DNA from: Lachnospiraceae bacterium
Lineage (GTDB): Bacteria > Bacillota > Clostridia > Lachnospirales > Lachnospiraceae
Length of the DNA stretch: 64,000 nucleotides
Direction: 5' to 3'
Assembly: GCA_014804645.1 (NCBI GenBank)
Contig: JAAUZI010000024.1
Coordinates: 16,736-80,735 of the forward strand
Within the stretch, counting starts at the first letter, position 1, and every line of letters begins with the position of its first letter. Below, piece after piece: positions 42,320 to 51,357 of the stretch. Both the position numbers and the translations under genes were made by a program. The notes beneath the pieces were generated by a model. That model searched no databases. It was not told where the DNA came from and saw nothing but the letters and a program-made list of their open reading frames with translations.

Positions 42320-43198
42320 CTACTGCCCTTTCACATGCTCATGGGTAAAAATATGCTCCTGACAATACTCGTAATTGCCCTCGCACTTGGAGCAGTACCG
42401 AAACTCCATCGTGGGCTCGTCTGCGTCCGTCCTGCCGCAGATGGCGCACTTGTGACCGGTGGTCCGCATGTTTTTCTTCACCTCGTGTCTAAACTCCTGC
42501 CTGCGCTTGATATCCTTGGGCGACATATGGATATGCCCTCTGCTGGTCAGCCAGAAAATTACAAAATTCAACAGGGACGCCACGATGGCCGTCCGATAGA
42601 ATATATTGGCCAGCGGATTGCCCATATCCTGAATCAGGCTGAGCACCAGCATGGCTCCATATATCATTCCCAGCCATTTCATCTTTACCGGGATCAAAAA
42701 CATCAGCAGCACATGCACGTCCGGGAAAGTAGCCGCAAAGGCCAGCAGAATGGACATGTTGATATAATAGGTGCTGAACAGAAAGCTATAGCTGCCGCAC
42801 ACAACCTCCGCACTGCCAGGAATCGCCATTATGTCCCCATAGAACAGATAGCATAATCCCAGAGCGACAAAGCTGCCCAGCACCGTAAAAATCATGCCGG
42901 AGAACAGGTACACATTGTAGCGGTAGGCCCCCCATGTGCGCTCCAGCGTGTTACCCACGGAATAGTAGAAAAACAGCGTGATAATCGTAAGAATATTGAA
43001 GGAGAAGGGCGGCACAATGATCCAGCTCACAATCCTCCATATCTGTCCGTGCAGAATCTTATACGGGTCGAGGGTCAGAAAATTCAGAAAGCCGCCGCCC
43101 ACCAGCTGTATCACATATCCCACCGCGTAACACAGAATCAGTATCAGCGATAAATTTCTTATTGCGTATTTGCCAAATTTTTTCTCAAATTTACTCAT
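42320..43198 (-). CDS. Rhomboid-like membrane protein with C-terminal zinc-binding tail
   Basis: The 292-residue protein has about six membrane helices arranged like a rhomboid fold (LDPYKILHGQIWRIVSWIIVPP loop, then a helix run ending in LIPVKMKWLGMIYGAMLVLSLI). The G-x-S-G and catalytic histidine motifs of active rhomboid proteases are not visible, so it is likely a pseudoprotease. The soluble tail has CAICGRTD and YCSKCEGNYEYCQEH, five or more cysteines and histidines suited to one or two zinc ions. The ATG at 43198, with GGAGGCTTTC, is preferred over one ten codons earlier. Confidence 0.75.
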   Translation of the reverse strand: MSKFEKKFGKYAIRNLSLILILCYAVGYVIQLVGGGFLNFLTLDPYKILHGQIWRIVSWIIVPPFSFNILTIITLFFYYSVGNTLERTWGAYRYNVYLFSGMIFTVLGSFVALGLCYLFYGDIMAIPGSAEVVCGSYSFLFSTYYINMSILLAFAATFPDVHVLLMFLIPVKMKWLGMIYGAMLVLSLIQDMGNPLANIFYRTAIVASLLNFVIFWLTSRGHIHMSPKDIKRRQEFRHEVKKNMRTTGHKCAICGRTDADEPTMEFRYCSKCEGNYEYCQEHIFTHEHVKGQ

Positions 43199-43230
43199 GA
43201 AAGCCTCCAAAGGACCTGCGCCCTTCACTC

Positions 43231-43259
43231 ATTATACCACGATTTCCTGCGCTTTAGCA
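43231..43259 (-). promoter_or_regulatory. Extended -10 promoter of the rhomboid-like gene
   Basis: On the minus strand TGG-TATAAT (43231-43239) is an extended -10. The -35 position (43254-43259) reads TGCTAA, which is weak. The start would be near 43224, about 26 bases before the ATG. Confidence 0.6.
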
Positions 43260-43326
43260 CACATACATTTAACCCATTGTAGCATTCACCGGGGAAAAAG
43301 TAAACTCAATAAATGTAATTTAATAA

Positions 43327-44301
43327 TCATTTAAGTTGTGCCCTAAATGCGTCAAAACTTATGGCCTTTGCTGCTGCCTTGTGCCACCGGCGCAGAATCT
43401 GGGTATCCTCCTCCGTGTAAATACGGGATTGGATATCTTCGGGGATCTCTCCCAGGTCCTCCAGCAGGTCCAGAATATCCTGGCGGCTGCGATTGAGGTC
43501 TCCAAGAGTTTGTCCAGCCACCATTCCTGTAGCCATTCCAGCTGCTTTTCCGGCCTCTACCCCGTCCTCATACGCCTCTTCCCTCTCCACCTCCATGGCG
43601 TCATCCCAATTCCACTGCGTATATAGCATATTTACCGCCTCCGTTCCATGCTCCTGCATAAACTCTGCCATAATCCCTTCATCCAAGCAGTCCCGCACCG
43701 CCTGGGCGATTGCATCGTCCCGGCTCCATCCGGCCGCCAGATAGTCCTTGATCTGCTGGATGAACCAGGAATACTCGTACATCGGGCGGCACTCCTTCAA
43801 AAGCCTGTGGCCCGACGCAAGGTTAATGTTGATTACTTTCACTTCCAATTCTAACATAGGATGCTCCGTTTTATCAAGATACGCGTCGGAAAGACGCAGG
43901 ATTTTTTCTGTCGGAAAGGGATCATCACCATTGTAAAACACATAAAATTCCGGTGTGGGAACGGAGATCATTTTGCGCCTGTACAGGTTTTTCTCGTCAA
44001 GCAGTTTCTCCAGCGTCCGCCCCAGGTAGAGAAGATCACGCAGAGGCATGTTCTCGTTTATTGTGGACTGGTGTTCACTGATAACCAGCACACGGTTCTT
44101 CACGGTGAAAGCCAGGTCATTTTTCCTCGCAATGAACAACACCCCCTCCAGCGTCACATATGTAATATCCTCCGGGGATACCTCCGTATCTCCCAAAGCC
44201 GCATAGAGTTCAGACGCATTCTCAGGTTCCCCGAAAAACGTTGTGAATGCGCTGTCCTTTACCTCACGGTTAGATATACCTTTTCTGTTGCCTTTTGTCA
44301 T
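43327..44301 (-). CDS. Rpn-family PD-(D/E)XK nuclease / putative transposase-like protein
   Basis: Rpn proteins are PD-(D/E)XK nucleases related to transposase_31 and linked to recombination; their cellular role is debated. The 324 residues include KDSAFTTFFGEPENASELY at the N-terminus, LEGVLFIARKNDLAF and VLVISEHQSTINENMPLRDLLYL, which carries the E-x-Q catalytic pattern near residue 75. A C-terminal helical region ends in RWHKAAAKAISFDAFRAQL. The ATG at 44301 has GAGGAGGAATC upstream. Such genes often occur in several scattered copies per genome. A strong promoter followed at once by a hairpin lies upstream. Confidence 0.88.
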   Translation of the reverse strand: MTKGNRKGISNREVKDSAFTTFFGEPENASELYAALGDTEVSPEDITYVTLEGVLFIARKNDLAFTVKNRVLVISEHQSTINENMPLRDLLYLGRTLEKLLDEKNLYRRKMISVPTPEFYVFYNGDDPFPTEKILRLSDAYLDKTEHPMLELEVKVININLASGHRLLKECRPMYEYSWFIQQIKDYLAAGWSRDDAIAQAVRDCLDEGIMAEFMQEHGTEAVNMLYTQWNWDDAMEVEREEAYEDGVEAGKAAGMATGMVAGQTLGDLNRSRQDILDLLEDLGEIPEDIQSRIYTEEDTQILRRWHKAAAKAISFDAFRAQLK

Positions 44302-44358
44302 GAGCAGATTCCTCCTCTGTTTGAGATTTTCAATCATGTTATTTGAAAAACAAAAACA

Positions 44359-44405
44359 GCAGAAAGAATAACGACCCACTCTCGTGAGTCAAATATTCTT
44401 TCTGC
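44359..44405 (-). terminator. Terminator-like hairpin in the Rpn gene leader
   Basis: GCAGAAAGAATA and TATTCTTTCTGC pair perfectly over 12 bp, with further pairing inside, and the minus strand continues TGTTTTTGTTTTT. It starts only about seven bases after the predicted start site of the strong promoter at 44419-44446 and ends 58 bases before the Rpn start. It could be an attenuator, or the end of a small transcript. Confidence 0.75.
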
Positions 44406-44418
44406 CGTTGTATCTCTT

Positions 44419-44446
44419 ATTATACATGGTGTAAATCATTTGTCAA
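44419..44446 (-). promoter_or_regulatory. Strong promoter upstream of the Rpn gene
   Basis: On the minus strand TTGACA (44441-44446) and TATAAT (44419-44424) are separated by 16 bases. Predicted start near 44412. Confidence 0.85.
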
Positions 44447-44477
44447 GTGTTTCAAGCCATAATGATAGAGTATAAAA

Positions 44478-44544
44478 ACAGAGCTGCCGCTCAGGTAGAT
44501 TATTCACCTACTTTTGCAACAGCCCCTGTGATTGTCCACTCTGT
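44478..44544 (-). terminator. Probable terminator of the Tad/kinase/LysM locus
   Basis: A branched structure closed by acagag/ctctgt, with inner stems ctgttgc/gcggcag and gtaggt/acctac-like pairing, is followed on the minus strand by TTTTTATA. It lies directly after the LysM gene and would end the long transcript. Confidence 0.6.
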
Positions 44545-44551
44545 ATTTGTT

Positions 44552-47500
44552 TTATTTGTCCGGAATGATTAGTCTCTGGCCGGCATAAATCTTACCCGGT
44601 GCGCGAAGCACATCTTGATTTGCCGCATAAATGCTTCTCCACTTGTGACCATCACCATATAACTTTGCAGCGATTTTCCACAGGCTGTCGCCGGTTTGCA
44701 CCACATAGACCTCTCCAGCCTCGGCATCAATGGGTAATTGCCCCGTATTCCCAAGAGGGATGGAAGTAGTAGTGGGTACCGCAGATATACTGGCTTGTTC
44801 GGGTTGATCCATTATGTAAAGCCGGATTACCTGCCCTACATATATCTTATTAGCATCCTTGATTATATCTGCGTTGTCTGCAAAAATCTTTGTCCACAGG
44901 GTCCCGTTTCCGTAGAATCTGTCCGCAATTTTCCACAGTGTATCGCCGGATACAATAGTGTATGCTACCTCTGTTACGTTTCCTGCATAAACAATATTTT
45001 TTATAGGTTCAATGCTGGTTATGTCACCTTTACCATTGTTGCTGTTGTTTCCGCTGTTGCCGGGTGAATTTTCTGCTGGTGGTTTCTCACCATTGTTCCC
45101 ATTTCCAATATTGTTATTCCCACTATTGACAGGTGAAGTACTCAGCACAAAGTTCTGAGCCGCTCTCTTTAATGTACCTGTATCAGGAGTACGAAACTCC
45201 ACGCCAAGAGTATGAGTACCCTCGCCCAAATCATTGTTCAAAGTCTGGGACAGAATCGTAATTCTGGTGCTGCCGGATTCTGCTCTATAATCCTTGCCAG
45301 CCTCTAACAACTGACCGTCCAAGAAGACACAACCTGCAAACTGATCAAACACACCTTGGGATACAAACAGCTGGTCTGATGACACATTGCCAAGCTGCAG
45401 CGTGGGAATACGCTGGGTTACGTCATAGCCTACATCTGTGGCACCGTCTACGTTGGTATCCGTATTTTCCTTTACAATCAAGGTAAATTCTTTCCATAAA
45501 TTGCTAAACTGACTGGCACTGTTTGTCATATAGACGGCAAAAGTAAACTCGCCTGTCTCTCTGGGCGCGCCATACAGTTCGCCATTTGACTTTATTACCA
45601 TGCCCTGTGGTAGGGAACCATAATACAGGCTATAGCTTACCGTGTTCCAGCTATACTTATTGTTGTTCTGAATCATCGATCCATAGGGAACATATTTTAC
45701 AGCCTCTGGAATCTTTGTAGTACTGATACAGGGATTTCCGATGGTGCCCGTCAGCGTCATCACCATCAGAGGCGTACCGTTGGACTTAATGGTCAATGTT
45801 CCGCTAATATCCGCACCATTGCTAACACCCTCTTTTACCCGCAGGCGAACCTTTGCCATATTCGCCAATTCGCCATAGGAATTTGTTCTGTCTGTCCCTG
45901 AGAAACCCGCTAGGTCATAAACCCCTTTCAGCGTCCAGTACGCGTCCAACTCTACCACATCGGAGACTACTTCCGCTGTCAATGCGCTGATAGCCTCAGT
46001 TCCCATGTTGATCAGCACGATGTCGTGTACATTGTCATGGTATCCATCCAGCATAACCTCACGTTTGGAGTTAATACCGTTGGTCTGAGCATCAGGATCC
46101 GCCAGACTGTTGACGTACAGTTGACCCGCTCCCTGAGATGGCTTGACAATCTGCAGCCAGTAGTTCATGGAATCCTCTCCATTTTCCGCCGCTGCCGTAT
46201 ACTGTACAGGCCCATTTGCAAAGTTGTGATAGCTCTTGCCGCTGACCTCCGGAGAACTGCTGCCCGGAGCGTATAAATTTACACCAGTAGACGTTGAAAA
46301 TCGAGGTGCCAAATTTGTCACATCCACATCACTGTCTACCAGTATGGTCGGGAAGTTATATTCGGCGTAGGAATCCTCGTTGTAACTCATGACATAGCAA
46401 TCCACCGAGTTTCCATCGCCGTCCACCAGACCGTTGAATTGCACCGCTGTGCCGCTGTGCAGATTATTTGAGGATGCGGATGCCGTCGGATCTTCTTGGG
46501 TAATGAAGTAAAAACGATATATTTCCTGGTCTTCTGCCCCGTCTGCTCCCACGAAAATGGAAAAGCACACGCCCTGGCTATAATCCGCAACATATCCGTT
46601 TCCAAATACCGTATCCTTTATATCTACCGCGCCAGCTGTCGTTGCTTCCGCAATAGAGGAATACAGACCCACATAGGCCGCCGTCACAGCGTCTTTGTTG
46701 GAAGTGCCGTCCTGATAATAATACATAGGGAGTCGGTAGGAACCATTCACCGCATAACCGGAAGGTATGTTAAATATCCTTTTTACCACTCCATCGCTAC
46801 CTGTGGTGGAGCTGTAACTATAAAAATATTCATTGTAAGATTGACCATAATACAGGCTCGATGCACTGACATAGCTGCGATCCAGCGACCAGTAAATATA
46901 GATCGGCAACAGACCTATCACCTCATTTGATGCGTTATACATGACAAGCGTCACATAATGATCTGCATACTGGCTTGTCAGATACCCAGCGTTTATCTGT
47001 GACATATCCGCCTGCCATATCCTGTCCGTAATCTCCGCCGCTGCCTCTGCCTCCGCAGCAGTTTTATGGGTTCCCTCAAAGACTCTCATATGATCATAAT
47101 TCGTGTTAGCAAAAGAGCTGACGTCAATGTTCAAACTCACATACGCCTCACGGCGCTCCTGCATCTCCTTCTCCAACAAGTCAAAGCGCAGATATCCGCT
47201 CACCCTCTCATCACTATAAGTGCTGTAATAGTAGCAATCATTCACCGTCACTTCCGCACGGCTACCATCTTCCGCCTGGATATAAACTGTAGGAACCAAC
47301 CAGTCATAGGAGTTTGTCGTACTGATATCTATCCTGTAGCGGATGTTATCTGCCGCCAGCTGATCCGCAACACCGACAATCATTTCCCAGTAAGAGGCAG
47401 CGCTGAGATTCAGAGAATCTCCCGCTCCGCTTATAATGTAATCGTCATTAGAGTACGCCGCCCACATAATCTGAGAGGTGTCCGTCAGCGCGTTTTCTCC

Positions 47501-48169
47501 TGTAAAAATAGAATCCACGGATACCATGGTCAGTTCTGCAGGAGTAAAACCTGTCAAGTCTACCTGGAGTGCCCGATACTCCAGCGGCAGCAGAGAGTAT
47601 GCCTGGGGAATATCCTCCACGTTATCCTCACCGCTGAAATTCTTACTCTCCGGATAGACAATCACCTTTCTGCCCGCTATGTCCAGACTCATCTGTGTCA
47701 TGGCAGTGCCAGTGAAATCAGCTGCCACCCGGAAGGTATGTCCCCCGATTTCCACAGTGTCGTCAGGCGTCATAAACCACCGATTGCTCACTACCCCGTC
47801 CCAAGAGAATTGGACCTCATACGGGAAGAATGGATCCGTCTCTGGAATCCGGATAGTATAGCTGCCGTCCGCCGCAAAGCAGTCGTCCCCACTTGGAGAC
47901 AGATGCACGATCTCACCCGTTGTATCCCTTTCTGTGCCGCCTGTCGCATCGCCGCCGGACACACTGTTGCCGGATATGCTCTCAGGCTCTGTCTTTTCCG
48001 GCTGGGCGACAGGGATTACAATCGTGTGGATACCGTCTCCGGTGTTATACTGCACCACCTCTGTCCCTTGAGAGGCCGCAGGAGCATCCACCTCCGCTTT
48101 CGCTAGCATGTTAGGTACAATCAGCAGTGCCGCCAGCAACACTGCTATACCGCGTTTAATCGATTTCAT
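44552..48169 (-). CDS. Large secreted protein with Ig-like region and two C-terminal LysM domains
   Basis: The 1205-residue product has a signal peptide (residues 1-25, LLAALLIVPNMLAKAEV), a Gly/Ser-rich stretch, then a long beta-rich region rich in Tyr, Ser and Asn. A putative Ig (He-PIG-like) segment reads GSLPQGMVIKSNGELYGAP near residue 860. A Gly/Asn-rich linker (about residues 1025-1065) leads to two LysM domains (VSGDTLWKIADRFYG and VQTGDSLWKIAAKLYG) that should bind peptidoglycan. It is probably an exported, wall-attached surface protein. It is the last gene of the locus, 33 bases after the kinase gene. Which ligand the Ig-like part binds cannot be told. Confidence 0.9.
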   Translation of the reverse strand: MKSIKRGIAVLLAALLIVPNMLAKAEVDAPAASQGTEVVQYNTGDGIHTIVIPVAQPEKTEPESISGNSVSGGDATGGTERDTTGEIVHLSPSGDDCFAADGSYTIRIPETDPFFPYEVQFSWDGVVSNRWFMTPDDTVEIGGHTFRVAADFTGTAMTQMSLDIAGRKVIVYPESKNFSGEDNVEDIPQAYSLLPLEYRALQVDLTGFTPAELTMVSVDSIFTGENALTDTSQIMWAAYSNDDYIISGAGDSLNLSAASYWEMIVGVADQLAADNIRYRIDISTTNSYDWLVPTVYIQAEDGSRAEVTVNDCYYYSTYSDERVSGYLRFDLLEKEMQERREAYVSLNIDVSSFANTNYDHMRVFEGTHKTAAEAEAAAEITDRIWQADMSQINAGYLTSQYADHYVTLVMYNASNEVIGLLPIYIYWSLDRSYVSASSLYYGQSYNEYFYSYSSTTGSDGVVKRIFNIPSGYAVNGSYRLPMYYYQDGTSNKDAVTAAYVGLYSSIAEATTAGAVDIKDTVFGNGYVADYSQGVCFSIFVGADGAEDQEIYRFYFITQEDPTASASSNNLHSGTAVQFNGLVDGDGNSVDCYVMSYNEDSYAEYNFPTILVDSDVDVTNLAPRFSTSTGVNLYAPGSSSPEVSGKSYHNFANGPVQYTAAAENGEDSMNYWLQIVKPSQGAGQLYVNSLADPDAQTNGINSKREVMLDGYHDNVHDIVLINMGTEAISALTAEVVSDVVELDAYWTLKGVYDLAGFSGTDRTNSYGELANMAKVRLRVKEGVSNGADISGTLTIKSNGTPLMVMTLTGTIGNPCISTTKIPEAVKYVPYGSMIQNNNKYSWNTVSYSLYYGSLPQGMVIKSNGELYGAPRETGEFTFAVYMTNSASQFSNLWKEFTLIVKENTDTNVDGATDVGYDVTQRIPTLQLGNVSSDQLFVSQGVFDQFAGCVFLDGQLLEAGKDYRAESGSTRITILSQTLNNDLGEGTHTLGVEFRTPDTGTLKRAAQNFVLSTSPVNSGNNNIGNGNNGEKPPAENSPGNSGNNSNNGKGDITSIEPIKNIVYAGNVTEVAYTIVSGDTLWKIADRFYGNGTLWTKIFADNADIIKDANKIYVGQVIRLYIMDQPEQASISAVPTTTSIPLGNTGQLPIDAEAGEVYVVQTGDSLWKIAAKLYGDGHKWRSIYAANQDVLRAPGKIYAGQRLIIPDK

Positions 48170-48201
48170 CTTCTGAAATTCTCCCTTCTTGATTTGAATA
48201 C

Positions 48202-51123
48202 TTATTCCTCTATATATGTCTCCCCAAGAGCAATCAACTCCTGGAGGGAATATAAGCGGCTCTGCCGCAAATTCCCCGCTCCGCAGTCAAATACCAGCAT
48301 ATCTCCCGTCACGTCGCAAAGCCCGGGTAGATACGCCAGTTTTTCCATATTCTCATTCAACAACAGGCCATATCGTTCCCCCGAGGTGGCAATATACTCT
48401 GTGATCAGGTAGTTCTCTGTCTGGCTCACATAGGTCAGATAACCATCCTCCTCCAGAACCGCCACCTGCCTGCCCGTGTCCAGATCATATACCATCGGCG
48501 CCTCGTGCAGAGATGAGGCTACTCGGTAATGATCGGTTAAAAACTCCTCATACAAATCCTTTGGAGGCGCCTCACCGCTCTCCTCCGAAAGCACGCTGCC
48601 GTCCACAGCACTGTAAAGCCTCCGTGTGCCGTCATACCAGATCACCTCCAGCCAGGAGCCCTCTTCGCTCTTGCAAAACTGCTGGTCATAGATGTAGTCA
48701 GCATCGGGGAATGCCCCCTCCGCCACCTGTTCTCCCTCCATATCATAAACGCGAAAGTCCTTGTATCCAAAGAGCATCACTGTTTGCCCGTCCTGGCTGA
48801 CTCTGGCCTCGTCATGATCATACCGTGCGTCATAGGACAGCAGTTGGGCCTCCTGATGATTTTCCAGTGCCATCAAACGCAGAGACGGCTCGTTACGATT
48901 GGCAATCACAGCATACTCCGCCGACAGGGCCACAAAATCACTGCTAAATTGCCCCTCCTCCACTGACATCCGGCCTGCCGCACTATCATAAAAGGAAACT
49001 CTTCCGTCCTCCGTAGCCACCAGCGTATGCTCTGGCCCTGCACAAAAACCTATAATAATGGCATTGTCCGTATAAGCCATCTCCCGCTCTCCAAAGGTAT
49101 CGGGATCGATCTGCACTAGCAGATTGCCGCTGGCCAGATATATGCCTCCCTCATCGGCCTGGAGCAGGAGATGGTTCTGGGAAGTGTACCCGCCTGTAAA
49201 CACCGCCTCCATTGTGTCAACAATCCCAAACTGTGCCTCCCCGCTCTTCTCCGCCGTGAAAGCAAAATATTTTCCATAAAAACCGCCCTCAAAATACCCA
49301 TAGTCCGACTCCTCATACAAGATCAGATCCCCCTCCGGATCGTCTATATCCATAATCCACAGACCTCCGTTGTGGAAACTGATCGCCAGCATGCTCCCAT
49401 CGGCATTCAGGGCAAAAATATCATTTCCCGCATCCGCAAAAATATCGTTCACCGGCACATGCAGATGCTGGCCCTCAAAGTCACGTTCTGCCAGCTTTGT
49501 GCCGTCCGCTGTCCTGTAAAACACAGCCCGACTGGCATCCCGGTCCACCGCCGCCACCACCTGTCCATCCGCAGACAGCGCCAGCGTGGTAGACACCTCC
49601 CCTGTCCAGTCCGCCCTCATACTTTCCAGATCGTAACCCGTAACACCATCAGCCCCCGCATATATAATATGGTTCTCATCCACAAAGAGACAGTCCGACA
49701 GGGCGGATTTCTGGGCGGGCAATGCCGCTATCCGCTGCCGGGTTGCCAGATCATAGATGGCGGTCTCGTAGGCATATACCACGGCAAGGCGTGTCCCCTC
49801 CGGCGACAAAGTAATCTGAAAGGGTGCGCCGGGCAGTCCGAGGACGTCCAGCGCCTTATAGCCGTCCAGCAGGTCATAGACACCCAGCGCATCCGTCAGA
49901 GCCTTCTGCGCCTGGGCTGTCACTGGAGCATCCAGTATGCGGCGGGGCTGGGGAATAGCCTGCAGCGCCTGGCGGATTGCCGTAGTTGTATCCCCCTCCG
50001 CCAGAGCATTGGCAGAATACTCTGCCAGTGTGAGAGCTCCCTGCCGCTGCTGTAGCTGCTCCATTCCGATAAAAGTACTGGCTCCGCCCGCCAGAAACGC
50101 ACAGACCAGCACCGCCGCCGCTGTCCTCATGCGCCATCTGTGTTTCACAGCCCTTTTATCCTGCCTGTGCAGCTGCCGGAAAGCGTCCAGCATCTCCTGG
50201 GCTGTCTGGTAACGGTCGCCCGGCTGGGGCGCCATGGCCTTATACAAAATGGCAGATACGGCGGCGCTGCACACTTCTTTCTCCAGAGGTTTCACCTCTC
50301 TGGCATCCTGAGGTGGCTTTCTGCCGGAAATCAAATGGTACAGGGTGGCCCCCAGACTGTAGATATCTGACCGCACATCCAACAGGATTCCCCTGCCTCC
50401 AGAGGTGTTGCCCGTCTCCAGCAGTTGGGTTTTCTCGGATCCTTCTCCCAACACCAGTGTGCTGTCGCTGCCGTCCTCCCGTAATGTTTTCTCCGAACCT
50501 TCCCGTTGTCGACCAGACTTAAAGAAACTGCTGCCCCTAAACTGGGAATGGACGCCCGCTGCCGCCTGGTGGCTCACCAGATAGTCCGCCCCATAATGCT
50601 CCGGGGAGGCATATCCCCTGCTATAGCCCACCTTTACCGCCCCGTCCTCTCCCAGCGCCAAAGCGATGTTGAAATCAATCAGGCACATATCCCCATTAGG
50701 ACGCCTCATGATATTGGCCGGCTTGATGTCCCCGTGCAGAATGCCATAGGGCGGACGGCTGTGTAGATAAACCAGCGCTTCCAGCAGCTGGCAGGCCCAG
50801 CCAATCAGCTCCGCCTGCCCAGGCAGCTGCCCTCTGGCAATCAGCTTGTCCAGACTTTCACCCTCAATAAAGTCCATCACCGTATAGACAACGCCGTCCT
50901 CCTGAACAAAGTCATACACCTGCGGGATAAAAGTATGGCTCAATCCCTTTAACAGGTCTACCTCCCGCCGGAGGGCTGCAGTGCCAATGCGCAGGGTTCG
51001 TTTATCCGCCTTAAGAACCACTGGCTTATCAAGACGCATATGCCGCCCCAGATATACCACCCCGCCACCCCCGGCTCCGATTTTCTCTATTAACTCATAT
51101 GTTCCTGCAATTACCTGTGGCAT
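48202..51123 (-). CDS. Membrane Ser/Thr protein kinase with extracellular beta-propeller
   Basis: This 973-residue Hanks-type kinase has a P-loop GAGGGGVVY (16-24), lysine K38, glutamate E54, catalytic loop HGDIKPANI (130-138, HGD rather than HRD), metal motif DFN (150-152, rather than DFG), and SPE (173-175). Between SPE and DVRSDIYSLG (249-258) about 65 extra residues are inserted, rich in Ser, Gly and Glu, with EGSEKT present twice (208 and 227). A membrane helix (about 333-352) follows, and the outer part is a long WD40/PQQ-like beta-propeller. It probably phosphorylates the FHA protein or pilus parts of this locus. Confidence 0.92.
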   Translation of the reverse strand: MPQVIAGTYELIEKIGAGGGGVVYLGRHMRLDKPVVLKADKRTLRIGTAALRREVDLLKGLSHTFIPQVYDFVQEDGVVYTVMDFIEGESLDKLIARGQLPGQAELIGWACQLLEALVYLHSRPPYGILHGDIKPANIMRRPNGDMCLIDFNIALALGEDGAVKVGYSRGYASPEHYGADYLVSHQAAAGVHSQFRGSSFFKSGRQREGSEKTLREDGSDSTLVLGEGSEKTQLLETGNTSGGRGILLDVRSDIYSLGATLYHLISGRKPPQDAREVKPLEKEVCSAAVSAILYKAMAPQPGDRYQTAQEMLDAFRQLHRQDKRAVKHRWRMRTAAAVLVCAFLAGGASTFIGMEQLQQRQGALTLAEYSANALAEGDTTTAIRQALQAIPQPRRILDAPVTAQAQKALTDALGVYDLLDGYKALDVLGLPGAPFQITLSPEGTRLAVVYAYETAIYDLATRQRIAALPAQKSALSDCLFVDENHIIYAGADGVTGYDLESMRADWTGEVSTTLALSADGQVVAAVDRDASRAVFYRTADGTKLAERDFEGQHLHVPVNDIFADAGNDIFALNADGSMLAISFHNGGLWIMDIDDPEGDLILYEESDYGYFEGGFYGKYFAFTAEKSGEAQFGIVDTMEAVFTGGYTSQNHLLLQADEGGIYLASGNLLVQIDPDTFGEREMAYTDNAIIIGFCAGPEHTLVATEDGRVSFYDSAAGRMSVEEGQFSSDFVALSAEYAVIANRNEPSLRLMALENHQEAQLLSYDARYDHDEARVSQDGQTVMLFGYKDFRVYDMEGEQVAEGAFPDADYIYDQQFCKSEEGSWLEVIWYDGTRRLYSAVDGSVLSEESGEAPPKDLYEEFLTDHYRVASSLHEAPMVYDLDTGRQVAVLEEDGYLTYVSQTENYLITEYIATSGERYGLLLNENMEKLAYLPGLCDVTGDMLVFDCGAGNLRQSRLYSLQELIALGETYIEE

Positions 51124-51180
51124 TCTCTTCTGTTTCCTTTCAACCTTAAGTTTTCTCTCACATGTTTTGGCAACAACCTG

Positions 51181-51339
51181 TCAGTGCTGTGGCTTTCCAT
51201 ATTCCTGCTCCAGTTTCTTTTTTAATCGCCTGCCGGTGCATGTGAACACTATAATACATAACACCATCAGACCTCCTGCTGCCGCCATAGTGGCAACACC
51301 GCCATAGAAGAATAATTCACTCTCTGATAATCCAAACAT
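51181..51339 (-). CDS. 52-residue single-TM protein
   Basis: This small ORF starts at an ATG with AATAGGAGGGGGAACAGGA just upstream, a strong ribosome site. The sequence is MFGLSESELFFYGG, a membrane helix (VATMAAAGGLMVLCIIVFTC), and a basic, acidic-ended tail (GRRLKKKLEQEYGKPQH). The predicted topology is outside-in. It sits between a GT-C-like gene and the kinase gene in the same direction, 18 bases after the former. Function is unknown; small TM proteins in such loci are often assembly or regulatory subunits. Confidence 0.75.
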   Translation of the reverse strand: MFGLSESELFFYGGVATMAAAGGLMVLCIIVFTCTGRRLKKKLEQEYGKPQH

Positions 51340-51357
51340 TCCTGTTCCCCCTCCTAT

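Noticed and set aside
43327..44301. An insertion sequence around the Rpn gene
   Set aside because: No terminal inverted repeats or target-site duplication could be seen flanking the gene; the nearby inverted repeat is a single hairpin.
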